Assembly: GCA_030426245.1 (NCBI GenBank)
Contig: JAUHYZ010000005.1
Span: 52,052 to 116,051 of the forward strand
DNA length: 64,000 nt
From: Alphaproteobacteria bacterium
GTDB lineage: Bacteria; Pseudomonadota; Alphaproteobacteria; Sphingomonadales; Sphingomonadaceae
Direction of reading: 5' to 3'
Shown here: positions 46,954-56,217 of the stretch, piece after piece
Numbering within the stretch: the first letter of the stretch is position 1
How the letters are laid out: every line of letters starts with the position of its first letter
Notes under the pieces: generated by a model
Seen by the model: the letters and a program-made list of their open reading frames with translations, nothing else
Databases searched by the model: none
Told to the model about the DNA's origin: nothing
Made by a program: the position numbers and the translations under genes

Positions 46954-49515
46954 TCAGAATTTCACGCCCAGGCGCGCGTACCATTCACCGGGCCGGTTGT
47001 AGGTGCCGTAGATCTGGCCGCCGACGAGCTGGGCGATGCCCGACGTCACGAACCGTTCCCCGGTGATGTTGATGCCACCGAAGGTCAGGTTCCAGTTCTC
47101 GCTCTGTGGCGTGTAGGTGATGCTGGCGTTGAGAAGATCGGTCTTCGGCCTGCGAAGCAGGTATGTACGCTCCGCATCATTCCAGATCGCCGAGGTCAGC
47201 GTATAATCCGCGATGAAGGTGATCCTGCCGGAATTGCCGAGCTCCAGATCATATTTCGGGCTGATGTTGAACTTCCACTTGGGTGTCTTCGGAAGCGATG
47301 CGCCGACGAAAGTACCCGCACGGAAAGGATTGGCAGGCGACAGGGCCGAAGCCAGCACGTCGGTATAATAAGCATCGGTATAACCGAGCGACATGTTGAT
47401 GGTCAGCGCGTCAAACGGAAGCGCCACAGCTTCAACCTCGAATCCCTTGATCCGTGCGGTGCCAGCATTCTTGATCGTCGGCGACAATGCCTCCTGGAAA
47501 TTCAGCTGAATACCATCGAACTTTGTCGTAAAGGCCGCCGCATTGAGCTGAAGGCGCCGGTCAAGCAGCATGGACTTGACACCGATCTCCCAGCTTGTCG
47601 CCTTTTCGGGGCCGAAATCCGGCGCATAGGGAAGGGGGTTGGAAATACGTGTCGTCCAGCCGCCCGTCTTGTAGCCTTTCGAGAAGGAACCATACACCAT
47701 GACATCGCGGCTGGGATGCAGCTGTATGCCGATCTTGGGTGAGAAATTGTCGAATTTTCTGCGCTGTTCTGCCGCCGTATAATAACGCAGGGGTTCATCC
47801 GGATTGGGAAAACCGAGCGCCGATGTACAGGGCTCGCCATATATCGGACAGTTGAAAAGCTTGTAATTGAAACCGTTAAGGTCGGACTGACCGCCGGTAA
47901 AGCGCTTGCGCTCATTGGTGTAGCGTGCGCCAACACTCACACCGATAAGATCGCTAAGTCTCCAGTCGGCCTGGCCGAAAAACGCATAGTTTTTGGTCGA
48001 CAGATCATTAGGCCCGGCGATCTGCAACAGCCCCTGCGAGAAGGTCACATAGTCATCCGTATGCCCCTTCTCCTTGAAGAAATAGGCGCCGGTCAGAATC
48101 TTCAGGCTGTCGTCAAGGAAGCTGCCGGACAACTGGAATTCCTGGCTGAACTGCCATTGGCGCAGAGTGAATGACAGCTCCAGCAGCTGGGCGGGGCTAT
48201 TGTCGGCGTCAGTAGCCGAAGACCAGTTCAGCTTGCGATAGCCGGTGATCGACTTGAGCGTGATATTGTCTTGAAGATCGACATCGATATTGCTGGTGAG
48301 CCCCCAGGATTTCATCTTCGAGAAGCTCGCCCCCGTGGCGTAGCTGATCGACTTGTCGGTCGTCAGCCAGCGCTGGTCGAAAGGCAGTCGGTCATTATTG
48401 GGATTGGCATCGACATTGACTGAGGCAATGCCTCCGAGCAACTGATTGGGGTTGAGCGGAGTTCCCCGCGAACCGCACAGGGCGGTGGCGTTGCGCGCCG
48501 CGATCTGCGCGGCGGTTGAACCGATGCAGAAATTATAGAGACCCGCAAATGTGAAACCGGTGGTCCCGGTAGGGTCGAGCGCGGTACCCGGAATGTTGGC
48601 GGTGCCGGCGAAAGATCCCGGCAAATCAGGCTCCACCGCGAGAACGGCGTTCGGCATGCCGGACTGATCCGATCGCAGATAATCCCCCGAAATCGCCACC
48701 CGCGCGCTATCCGAGGACCATTTCACCTTGCCGCGCAATGTCCATTCCTGCTGGCCGCCTTCCCGGCCGGGAGAATCATAGCCGGCATGACGGAAGGCCG
48801 TTATCGGGTCGGTCACATAATTCGCTGGGTCGGGGTAAGGCACGCGCTTCACATAACCCTTGCGGTTCTTGCTAGAGAATGTGACGATTGCGCCGAGATC
48901 GGGCGCGACCGGAATATCGACAGTACCGCGGACATCGAACCGCCCGAAGCGGCCGGTTGTGACATCGCCGTTGAATGAGAAATCGCGCCCCGGATCGCGC
49001 GTTACGACGGAAATCGCGCCGCCAATCGTATTGCGGCCGAAAAGCGTGCCCTGCGGCCCTTTCAGCACTTCGATTCGCTCGACATCCGGGAGATCCAGAT
49101 TCGCTCCCACGGTACGTGCGAGATAGACACCATCGAGATAGACACCGACGCCCGGATCGAGATTCATTGAGAAGTCATTCTGGCCGATGCCACGAATGAA
49201 TGCGGAAAGAACCGCCGTAGAACCAGAGAAAGGTGTTCCCGCATCCAGGCTGACATTGGGCGCCATATTGGACAGGCTCGAAATATCGCCTACCGCTCGT
49301 TCCTGCAGGCTCTCTGACGTTACGGCCGTGATCGCGATAGGGACGTCCTGCACATTTTCAGCGCGTTTCTGCGCGGTAACGACAATTTCACTGATCCCAC
49401 CCGTATCGGCAGCGCCTTCTTGAGCATGCGCCATGCCTGTCATCGCGATAATCGCACACGGCCCTGCGGCCAATATTGTCGTCAGACGGTAGATGGTTTT
49501 TGTTGTAGATTGCAT
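46954..49515 (-). CDS. TonB-dependent outer-membrane receptor
   Basis: About 853 residues, larger than the first receptor of the element. Signal peptide, then the TonB-box region EIVVTAQKRAENVQDVPIA, plug motifs YLDGVYLARTVGANLD and LKGPQGTLFGRNTIGGAI, then a long barrel ending in RLGVKF. The ATG at 49515 with GGGAGGATAAA before it was chosen over the one at 49533. It is the upstream partner of a Rieske oxygenase gene, as is the first receptor of its partner. Upstream is the motif CGTTATACAGATG, shared with two other promoters of the element. Confidence 0.93.
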   Translation of the reverse strand: MQSTTKTIYRLTTILAAGPCAIIAMTGMAHAQEGAADTGGISEIVVTAQKRAENVQDVPIAITAVTSESLQERAVGDISSLSNMAPNVSLDAGTPFSGSTAVLSAFIRGIGQNDFSMNLDPGVGVYLDGVYLARTVGANLDLPDVERIEVLKGPQGTLFGRNTIGGAISVVTRDPGRDFSFNGDVTTGRFGRFDVRGTVDIPVAPDLGAIVTFSSKNRKGYVKRVPYPDPANYVTDPITAFRHAGYDSPGREGGQQEWTLRGKVKWSSDSARVAISGDYLRSDQSGMPNAVLAVEPDLPGSFAGTANIPGTALDPTGTTGFTFAGLYNFCIGSTAAQIAARNATALCGSRGTPLNPNQLLGGIASVNVDANPNNDRLPFDQRWLTTDKSISYATGASFSKMKSWGLTSNIDVDLQDNITLKSITGYRKLNWSSATDADNSPAQLLELSFTLRQWQFSQEFQLSGSFLDDSLKILTGAYFFKEKGHTDDYVTFSQGLLQIAGPNDLSTKNYAFFGQADWRLSDLIGVSVGARYTNERKRFTGGQSDLNGFNYKLFNCPIYGEPCTSALGFPNPDEPLRYYTAAEQRRKFDNFSPKIGIQLHPSRDVMVYGSFSKGYKTGGWTTRISNPLPYAPDFGPEKATSWEIGVKSMLLDRRLQLNAAAFTTKFDGIQLNFQEALSPTIKNAGTARIKGFEVEAVALPFDALTINMSLGYTDAYYTDVLASALSPANPFRAGTFVGASLPKTPKWKFNISPKYDLELGNSGRITFIADYTLTSAIWNDAERTYLLRRPKTDLLNASITYTPQSENWNLTFGGINITGERFVTSGIAQLVGGQIYGTYNRPGEWYARLGVKF

Positions 49516-49643
49516 TTTATCCTCCCATTTCAATGCTTTAATCCCGTTATACAGATGCCTACGCAGCTAAAATCGGGCAGACTTTTCTTCCTGCCGGAAT
49601 GCGTGGTGCGTTCCGGCCACTTCAGCGCGTCAATTGCGTTATG

Positions 49644-50678
49644 TCAGGCGGCCTGCGCGCGCTCCTGTTCCTTGAGCAGATTGCTGATAACGCGGCGGCA
49701 CCGCAATCCGCCAGTGTCCGGTTCGATATGGATTGGAGCCATTTCGTCGAAACTGTCTTTGCCCATCATTTTCTGCACCGCCTCGAGCATCGGCCGGTCC
49801 TGTCCGTCGAAGGCAATCGCAATCGCCTTTTCCCACACCTCGCCGGCTTCCGGCTTGTCGAGGTCATAAGCCCTCGATACGCCCCAGAAATAATGCGAAG
49901 ATGTCTCGGTTTCAGGAGTGATGATGTCTGTCCCGTAGACCCATATGCCTTCGTCTCTGGATTTTCCGGCCGGTGTAACCCCGACATCCAGCAGCATATG
50001 GGCCGGTGGGTCCCACCGCATGTTGAGCCAGTGATCGACAGGTTTGCCATAATTGCCGAACATCGCGTCCCAGGCAGGAGGCGCAAGACCGTCCGGACAC
50101 CAACGGTCGGACTGCACCGTCAGCCCGGTCTGCTTGACTATATGCTTACCGCGCTTGATCGCCTCGCTGCCCAAAATACCCTCATGCAGAAACTCGACAT
50201 GGCTGAGGTCGACGAGATTGTCGGTAATCAGCTCGTAATTCGCCTGCATGTGGATTACCCCCTTGCATGTGGCAAAGTTCCTGGTGTCCGTCAGGCAGCT
50301 GAAATCGGGAATGAGGGATTCATCGACCCTCTCCGTGTCGCCGATCCAGATCCAGATCAGTCCGTGACGCTCCATGAGCGGATAGCCCGGCACGGCACAC
50401 CCTTTGGGGATGATACCCTTGCCATGGGGATTATCGACACACTGGCCCTGATGATCGTATACCAGGCCGTGATAAGGGCAATGAACCGTATCGCCGATCA
50501 GCTTGCCCATATGCAGCGGCGCAAAGCGGTGAGGACATCTGTTGCCGATGGCAACGGCCTCACCATTTTCGCGCCGATACATCAACACCGGTTCATTGCA
50601 GATGGTGCGTTCCATCATGGTCCGACCTATCTCATCAGTGAAGGCGGCCACATACCAAAGGTTACGGACGAAGGGCAT
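49644..50678 (-). CDS. Rieske non-haem iron oxygenase, DdmC/VanA-like
   Basis: 344-residue oxygenase. Rieske motif CPHRFAPL (C48, H50) and CPYHG (C67, H70), then ITDNLVDLSHVEFLHEG with the two histidines of the mononuclear iron site. From memory it resembles dicamba O-demethylase (its first residues and NPHGKG segment), so an aromatic O-demethylase or similar is likely. A strong AGGAGAGG site precedes the start. It is 27 bases before the PcpA-like gene in the same direction. The reductase partner is absent from the element except for the ferredoxin gene. Confidence 0.9.
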   Translation of the reverse strand: MPFVRNLWYVAAFTDEIGRTMMERTICNEPVLMYRRENGEAVAIGNRCPHRFAPLHMGKLIGDTVHCPYHGLVYDHQGQCVDNPHGKGIIPKGCAVPGYPLMERHGLIWIWIGDTERVDESLIPDFSCLTDTRNFATCKGVIHMQANYELITDNLVDLSHVEFLHEGILGSEAIKRGKHIVKQTGLTVQSDRWCPDGLAPPAWDAMFGNYGKPVDHWLNMRWDPPAHMLLDVGVTPAGKSRDEGIWVYGTDIITPETETSSHYFWGVSRAYDLDKPEAGEVWEKAIAIAFDGQDRPMLEAVQKMMGKDSFDEMAPIHIEPDTGGLRCRRVISNLLKEQERAQAA

Positions 50679-50705
50679 TTTCCTCTCCTTTTCCTCTTAT
50701 CACCC

Positions 50706-51665
50706 TTATAGTTCGATCGGGTCGTTCATGCGCGCAAGAAGTTCTGGAACCTGGTCACGGAACTGTGGCGACACTTGCAGGGTCTGACCAAGATGGGCCT
50801 CGTCCTCGTCTACCAGAAATCCGATAGTCTTTGCCGCCTCGAACAGCATTCCGCCCGGTGTGCGAACATAAATGGACTCGAAATAGCCGCGATGCTTTCT
50901 GTCCGAAAAATCCGTAAACCCAAGACCTTCGACATCGAATTTCAAGGCTGATTGCGTTTCCAGGTCGGCGATGTCGAAGGCACCATGGTGGGCGATGCCT
51001 TCGGCATAACTCCATGTACCTTGGCGAAGATCGGGCTGGTAGTCGAGATCGACGTAAGTGGCCGGGCCACCTTCGCCCATTTCATAGCGAGTATAGGAGC
51101 CATCTTCGCCCACATTGCGCATGCTCCAGGCATTGCGCAGGAAGTCGTCCATATCTTCGAACTCGTTAACGGTGCATGTCCAATTGTGAAAGCCACGAAT
51201 GGAATATTCGGCTGGAACATATTCCGAAACATAGGGTTCGAATTTGGCCTTGTCGGTCGCCACGATTTCGAATCCCAAACCACATTCCGGATGACGGAAG
51301 GCAAGCAAATCCTCACCGAAGCGATGTTGCTCTTCGGCCTCGATCCCATGTTTTGAAAGATGCGTCTTCCACCAGTCGAGTGACCCGATGGGCACTGCAT
51401 AACCTGTCGAGGAAATCTGTCCGGCACCAACACGGCCCTTACGACCCAGGCGGCGCATCGGAAAGCTTGTTGTAAGCGTTCCAGGATCACCCTTACTATT
51501 TCCAAAGTAAAGATGATATACAGGCTCTCCACCATCATAAAGAAGTGTACGTTTTACTAATTTCAATCCAAGAATTTTTACAAAAAAATTAATATCACCT
51601 TGGGCTGTTCCAGTAGTCAGCGTAATATGATGAAGGCCATTAAGCCGTTCCGGCAACTTTTCCAC
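50706..51665 (-). CDS. PcpA/LinE-like (chloro)hydroquinone 1,2-dioxygenase
   Basis: 319-residue extradiol ring-cleavage dioxygenase of the VOC fold, iron-dependent, cleaving para-dihydroxybenzenes (hydroquinone or chlorohydroquinones) to 4-hydroxymuconic semialdehyde or an acyl chloride that gives maleylacetates. Iron ligands of PcpA are expected in LHHITLTTG (H12/H13), AEGIAHHGAF (H227) and GGMLFEAAK (E276); all are present, and the FSDRKHRGYFESIYVRTPGG block is nearly the same as I recall for PcpA. Start GTG after GGAGATAGGAA. It is divergent from a LysR gene and close to maleylacetate reductase, the same three-gene theme as pcpR-pcpA-pcpE and linR-linE-linF. Confidence 0.92.
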   Translation of the reverse strand: MEKLPERLNGLHHITLTTGTAQGDINFFVKILGLKLVKRTLLYDGGEPVYHLYFGNSKGDPGTLTTSFPMRRLGRKGRVGAGQISSTGYAVPIGSLDWWKTHLSKHGIEAEEQHRFGEDLLAFRHPECGLGFEIVATDKAKFEPYVSEYVPAEYSIRGFHNWTCTVNEFEDMDDFLRNAWSMRNVGEDGSYTRYEMGEGGPATYVDLDYQPDLRQGTWSYAEGIAHHGAFDIADLETQSALKFDVEGLGFTDFSDRKHRGYFESIYVRTPGGMLFEAAKTIGFLVDEDEAHLGQTLQVSPQFRDQVPELLARMNDPIEL

Positions 51666-51755
51666 TTCCTATCTCCTAAAACATCTGCTAACCGCAGGTA
51701 AATTACGGCGCTAGAATGATAAGAAAACTAAGGCCGTGGCAAGTGCCGGAGGGGT

Positions 51756-52688
51756 ATGCGCTATATTCACGAGGTGAATTTCCGGAAACTCGATTTCCGG
51801 CTGCTTGAACTGTTTCAGGCAATACGTCAGTGCAAGAGCGTGTCAGACGCCGCCTTGCTGCTGGAAATCCCGCAACCGACCGCCAGCCGCGGCCTCGCCA
51901 AGCTGAGGGAGGCTCTGGGCGATGAATTGTTCGTTCGCACCGCTACCGGTATGGAGCCGACAATGCGCGGCATTGAGGCCGGCGAAATCATCGAGGAGAT
52001 ATTGCGGCTCGCCAATCAGCTAGAAACGGAGACCAAGCCGTTCGAACCTGGCAGTGCGGACAGGGAGTTCGTCATAGCCGGATCGGATGTTGGCCAATGG
52101 GTCGTCATGACGCCCTTTTACCAGAAGGCTCAGCGTTATCCGGGCATCAGACTGCGCACCATTTCCGTACCGGGCAGCGATCTGGCACGCGTTCTCGAAA
52201 ATGGAGACGTCGATCTCGCCCTCGGCCCCTATCCGTCGCTGCTGGGCAACATAAAGGAACAGACACTATACGCGGAGCACTATCATTGCATTTGTCGGTC
52301 GGGGCATCCGTTCGCGCAGGAACCCACTGTCGAAAACTTTCTGGCCAGCGATCATATCGTGGCTATCGGTCGGGCTACAGCCCATGCCCATCGGGAAACC
52401 GAAGTGCTGCTGCGGAAAATTCTGGCGCCGCACAGGATCAGGATGATCGGCGAGAGCTATTTTGTCGCCTTGGCGACCCTGATCGAGACAGACCTTATTT
52501 TTACGACCCCGGCGCGTGGCCTGGGTCATGTTCCGGAGCGTTTAGGATTGGTAAGTATCCCTCCCCCCATCGAACTGCCGGGATTTTCAGTCAAGCAATA
52601 TTGGCATATGCGCAATGACGAGGATGAGGGGCATAAATGGCTGCGCGGCCTTATCCGCGAGTCCCTGCCGCAATGGTTTCATGGATGA
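51756..52688 (+). CDS. LysR family transcriptional regulator (PcpR/LinR-like position)
   Basis: 310-residue LysR protein: helix-turn-helix in the N-terminal FRLLELFQAIRQCKSVSDAALLL (partly quoted: SVSDAALLLEIPQPTASR) and an effector domain (PFYQKAQRYPGIRLR and similar). It is divergent from the dioxygenase gene with 90 bases between and runs up to the maleylacetate reductase gene, from which it is separated by 6 bases in convergent orientation. The position matches that of PcpR and LinR, activators that respond to chlorophenol or chlorohydroquinone inducers; no clear T-N11-A dyad was found in the gap. Confidence 0.9.
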   Translation: MRYIHEVNFRKLDFRLLELFQAIRQCKSVSDAALLLEIPQPTASRGLAKLREALGDELFVRTATGMEPTMRGIEAGEIIEEILRLANQLETETKPFEPGSADREFVIAGSDVGQWVVMTPFYQKAQRYPGIRLRTISVPGSDLARVLENGDVDLALGPYPSLLGNIKEQTLYAEHYHCICRSGHPFAQEPTVENFLASDHIVAIGRATAHAHRETEVLLRKILAPHRIRMIGESYFVALATLIETDLIFTTPARGLGHVPERLGLVSIPPPIELPGFSVKQYWHMRNDEDEGHKWLRGLIRESLPQWFHG

Positions 52689-52694
52689 GGAAAG

Positions 52695-53780
52695 TCAGTA
52701 ACGAGACGCCGGATCGGCACCCACTGCCGCATCCTGCAGCATCGCGGCCAAGGCATCCTGCTCCAGCGGGCGCGGATTGGCATAGGGATTGTTGACCAGA
52801 GCATCCACCACCTGGACAATATGGATCGCATCGAAACCGATTGCGGAAAGGGAAGGCGGCGCGCCAAGTTCCAGCGCGAAAGCGCGTAGCCGGCTGCCAA
52901 TTTCCCGGTCTCCGAGGAGATCGGCAAGCGGAGAGAGCTGGGTCTCAGCCGCTTGCTGATTATAAGCGACGACATAGGGCAGCATCACGCTGTGCAACGG
53001 GGCATGCGGAAGGTCGAAAAGGCCGCCGAGAACATGACATATCTTGTGATGGAGCGACATCGCCACCGAACCCAGCACGATGCCCGCAAGATGCGCACCG
53101 ATCATCGCTGTTCGCGCGGCGCCGCTCTCGCCTTGCGAATGCCGCATGCCTCTCAACCCCTTCATCAGGGAGCGGACGGAATCGAGCGCGATGGCATGGA
53201 TGGCTGGCAGGCCGTCTGGCGCATATAATGCTTCAACCGAATGCGCGAGCGCATTGAGGCCGCTCGTCATAGCGAAATCCAGCGGCATGCTCTCGTAAAA
53301 GCGATCATCGTAGATCACCGTCTCGGGTTGTATGGAGGGCGATCGGCGGGTCGTTTTTCCGCCATCGTTTGTCTCCCCCAATATGTTGGTCATTTCTGAA
53401 CCGGCGAAACTGGTAGGAATGGCGATCTGCGGCAATTCGGTTCTGACAGCGACTGCCTTGGCGAGGCCGATAGCCGAACCGCCGCCGAATGCGATCACTC
53501 CGTCATGGCTGCGTTCTTCAACCACAGTCATGCATTTTTCCGTGACACCGACCGGCGTATGCATCGCCGCCTCGCAGAACAAGGCCATGCCACTGACATC
53601 GAGCCGGTCCAGTTCGTGGCGCAGCACTTCCCCCTGAGCGGCAGTCGCCACGAAGAGCGGGTTGGATATGCCGAGATGCTTCAACTCCCTTCGCAACAGA
53701 TATCCGTCGAACCTGTCGAAAACCACCCGGCTACCGGGTATTTGCGCCATAGAACCTTGAAGCCCCTGCATTGTCAGCAT
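52695..53780 (-). CDS. Maleylacetate reductase
   Basis: Iron-containing alcohol-dehydrogenase family member that reduces maleylacetate (or chloromaleylacetate) to 3-oxoadipate with NAD(P)H. Up to 361 residues; motifs FGGGSAIGLAKAVAV (nucleotide), IPTSFAGSEMT and HHKICHVLGGLFDLPHAPLH with the metal-site histidines match the MAR group. Starts at 53780, the ATG three codons on, or 53750 (351 residues, closer to the family's usual length) are all possible. It reads toward the LysR gene and is divergent from the alpha/beta hydrolase gene at 53930. It links ring cleavage to the pca genes that follow. Confidence 0.93.
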   Translation of the reverse strand: MLTMQGLQGSMAQIPGSRVVFDRFDGYLLRRELKHLGISNPLFVATAAQGEVLRHELDRLDVSGMALFCEAAMHTPVGVTEKCMTVVEERSHDGVIAFGGGSAIGLAKAVAVRTELPQIAIPTSFAGSEMTNILGETNDGGKTTRRSPSIQPETVIYDDRFYESMPLDFAMTSGLNALAHSVEALYAPDGLPAIHAIALDSVRSLMKGLRGMRHSQGESGAARTAMIGAHLAGIVLGSVAMSLHHKICHVLGGLFDLPHAPLHSVMLPYVVAYNQQAAETQLSPLADLLGDREIGSRLRAFALELGAPPSLSAIGFDAIHIVQVVDALVNNPYANPRPLEQDALAAMLQDAAVGADPASRY

Positions 53781-53929
53781 CCCTCATGTCATTGCCACAT
53801 TCCTACCGGCGCGCCCCTGCCGATACCAATTCATATGGCGGATAAGGTGTATTCGCAGGTGCGCATTGCGGTTTCGCCGCCCGATCCGCAGGCAGGGCAA
53901 ACACATTTCACATTGATTATGGGATCCAG

Positions 53930-54769
53930 ATGATTTTTGGCCGCGAACCTGAACGTCTAGTTATCGAAACGCCCGATGGCGTGGATATCTCCATCAAGTG
54001 GTGGGCTTCCGACCAGCCGGAAGCGCAGGAAATTTTGTTCATTCACGGCTATTCGCAATCTCATCTTTGCTGGGTGTCCCAAATTGCCGATCAAGCTTTG
54101 GCCCGACACAGTCTGATTGCATATGATCTGCGAGGGCACGGAGAATCTGCGAAGCCGGCCGATCCCGAATATTATTGCGAGGGCGAGCGTTGGGCCGATG
54201 AACTCGCGGCGGTTATCGATGCAGCATGTACCCGCCCCCCCATTGTGGTCGTCTGGTCATATGCCGGGCGTGTTGTAATGGACTATGCCAAACATCATGG
54301 AACGGATAGAATCGCCGGGATCGTCCTTGTCAGTGCAACCACCTGCGGCAGGCCCGACTGTTTCGGCCCAGGCCTCCCGAAGCTCGCTGAAATGCACGAT
54401 GACCGTCTCGACCGGAATGTCGCCTCCGTCGTGAACCTTTGGGCCTCCTGCACCAAGGGCACGCTGGATGGGGAACTGGCCCAAATGATGGTCGCATCCA
54501 ACATGCTCACACCAGCCCACGTAAGACGCAGTATGAGCGGCAGAGAAGCCGACTATGAAGCCATATGCAAATCCATTGGGTGTCCGGTTCTGGTCATTCA
54601 CGGAACCGAAGATCCCATCAACACGATGGCGATGGCCGAATATTCGCGCGATACGATACCCGGCGCAGAGCTGATAATATATGAAAAGACCGGCCATGCA
54701 CCGTTCCTGGAGCGGCCTCACCGTTTTTCTTCCGACCTCGTGACATTCGTCGGCCGGTGTACGGCATGA
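53930..54769 (+). CDS. Alpha/beta hydrolase
   Basis: 279 residues. Nucleophile in VWSYAG (S110), aspartate in HGTEDPIN and histidine in KTGHAPFLERP complete the triad; IHGYSQSHLCW holds the oxyanion region. It heads the plus-strand series that leads into pcaI, pcaJ and pcaF, with 55 bases before pcaI. In 3-oxoadipate pathways a hydrolase of this type can act as enol-lactone hydrolase (PcaD), but here no lactonising enzyme is present; an ester- or lactone-cleaving role upstream is as likely. Confidence 0.85.
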   Translation: MIFGREPERLVIETPDGVDISIKWWASDQPEAQEILFIHGYSQSHLCWVSQIADQALARHSLIAYDLRGHGESAKPADPEYYCEGERWADELAAVIDAACTRPPIVVVWSYAGRVVMDYAKHHGTDRIAGIVLVSATTCGRPDCFGPGLPKLAEMHDDRLDRNVASVVNLWASCTKGTLDGELAQMMVASNMLTPAHVRRSMSGREADYEAICKSIGCPVLVIHGTEDPINTMAMAEYSRDTIPGAELIIYEKTGHAPFLERPHRFSSDLVTFVGRCTA

Positions 54770-54824
54770 GCGCGAACATTCTGCAAAGGAAGCACGGCAC
54801 AATCCGTGCGGGCTGTCAGGCCAT

Positions 54825-55547
54825 ATGAACAAGATTGTATCAGAACTGGCCTGTGCTGTTGCCCCGATAACGGACGGAGCAACTGTGATGATTGGCGGGT
54901 TTGGCGGATCGGGCGCACCGATCGAGCTGATACACGCACTGATTGCTCGGGCGCTGGCGACGAGGAGCCCACGTGATCTGACGGTCATCAACAACAATGC
55001 GGGCAATGGACATGTGGGCCTTGCCGCGATGATAGAGCATGGTCTGGTGCGCAAGATGATCTGCTCGTTCCCACGCTCGGCCGATGCTCGTGCTTTCACA
55101 CAAAGCTATGAGCGGGGCGAGATCGATTTGGAACTGGTTCCGCAAGGAACGCTGGCGGAGCGCATCCGGGCGGGCGGAGCTGGGATACCGGCCTTCTACA
55201 CGCCCGCCTCGGTGGGCACGCAACTGGCGCAAGGCAAGCCCGAAGCGGAGTTCGACGGTAAACGCTATGTGCAGGAGCGCTGGCTGAAGGCGGACTTTGC
55301 GCTGATCAAAGCCGACATCGCCGATACGCAGGGCAACCTCACCTATCGCATGGCGGCGCGCAACTTCAATCCCCTCATGGCGATGGCAGCCGCGCATAGC
55401 ATTGTTCAGGTGCGCAAGATCGTGCCGGCAGGTGAGATTGAGCCGGAAACGATCGTGACGCCGGGAATTTTCGTCGATGCTCTTGTGGAGGTGCCGGACC
55501 CGGCCCAGGAAGAGGATCTCAACCGGGCGGTGGCGCGCTTTCCATGA
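54825..55547 (+). CDS. pcaI: 3-oxoadipate CoA-transferase, subunit A
   Basis: Alpha subunit of the enzyme that transfers CoA from succinyl-CoA to 3-oxoadipate. 240 residues; hallmark glycine-rich VMIGGFGGSGAP near residue 22 and the conserved VINNNAGNGHVGL. It overlaps pcaJ by four bases (ATGA), the usual arrangement, and subunit contacts depend on both. The product is 3-oxoadipyl-CoA, the thiolase substrate. Assignment as 3-oxoadipate rather than acetoacetate CoA-transferase rests on the neighbouring MAR and thiolase genes. Confidence 0.9.
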   Translation: MNKIVSELACAVAPITDGATVMIGGFGGSGAPIELIHALIARALATRSPRDLTVINNNAGNGHVGLAAMIEHGLVRKMICSFPRSADARAFTQSYERGEIDLELVPQGTLAERIRAGGAGIPAFYTPASVGTQLAQGKPEAEFDGKRYVQERWLKADFALIKADIADTQGNLTYRMAARNFNPLMAMAAAHSIVQVRKIVPAGEIEPETIVTPGIFVDALVEVPDPAQEEDLNRAVARFP

Positions 55548-56215
55548 GGCAGGAGCTTTCGAACGCGCAGATCGCCTGGCGGGCGGCACAGGATATTGAA
55601 GACGGCGACTATATCAATCTCGGCATCGGCTTTCCCGAAATGGTCGCGCGGTTCCAGCCGCCCGGGCGCGAAGCCATTTTCCACACCGAAAACGGCGTGC
55701 TCGGCTTTGGCGAGGCCCCGCCGCCGGGGCAAGAGGACTGGGACCTGATCAACGCGGGCAAGAAGGCGATCACGCTGAAGCCCGGTGCGGCCTTTTTCCA
55801 TCATGCCGACAGTTTCGCCATGGTGCGCGGCGGGCATCTCGATGCGGCGATCCTCGGCGCCTATCAGGTGGCGGAGAATGGCGATCTGGCCAACTGGTCG
55901 ACCGGGCCGAAAGGCGTTCCCGCCGTGGGCGGAGCGATGGACCTGGTTCATGGCGCAAAGCGGGTTGCCGTGCTCACCACCCATACGACCAAGAAAGGCG
56001 AACCGAAGCTGGTTTCGCGATGCACCCTGCCGCTGACCGGCGTGGGCTGCGTCACGCGCGTCTACACCAGCCTCGCGGTCGTCGATATCGAGGGCGGCCA
56101 TTTCCTATTGCGCGAGAAGCTGGCCACTATCTCTTTTGACGAGTTGCAATCGCTGACGGGCGCCGAACTGAGGCGGAGTGGCGAGGTCACCGATCTTGTC
56201 GTGCCGGAGCTCTGA
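55544..56215 (+). CDS. pcaJ: 3-oxoadipate CoA-transferase, subunit B
   Basis: Beta subunit with the catalytic glutamate that forms the CoA-thioester intermediate, in FHTENGVLGFG (E49). 223 residues, normal length; NLGIGFPEMVARF and GGHLDAAILGAYQV are further conserved parts. It starts within the last codons of pcaI and is followed two bases later by the thiolase gene, so pcaI-pcaJ-pcaF is a tight unit. The pathway context fixes the likely substrate as 3-oxoadipate. Confidence 0.92.
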   Translation: MRQELSNAQIAWRAAQDIEDGDYINLGIGFPEMVARFQPPGREAIFHTENGVLGFGEAPPPGQEDWDLINAGKKAITLKPGAAFFHHADSFAMVRGGHLDAAILGAYQVAENGDLANWSTGPKGVPAVGGAMDLVHGAKRVAVLTTHTTKKGEPKLVSRCTLPLTGVGCVTRVYTSLAVVDIEGGHFLLREKLATISFDELQSLTGAELRRSGEVTDLVVPEL

Positions 56216-56217
56216 CC

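Noticed and set aside
51666-51755. LysR operator of the PcpR/LinR kind
   Set aside because: No convincing T-N11-A dyad or ATTC-N7-GAAT pattern in the gap.
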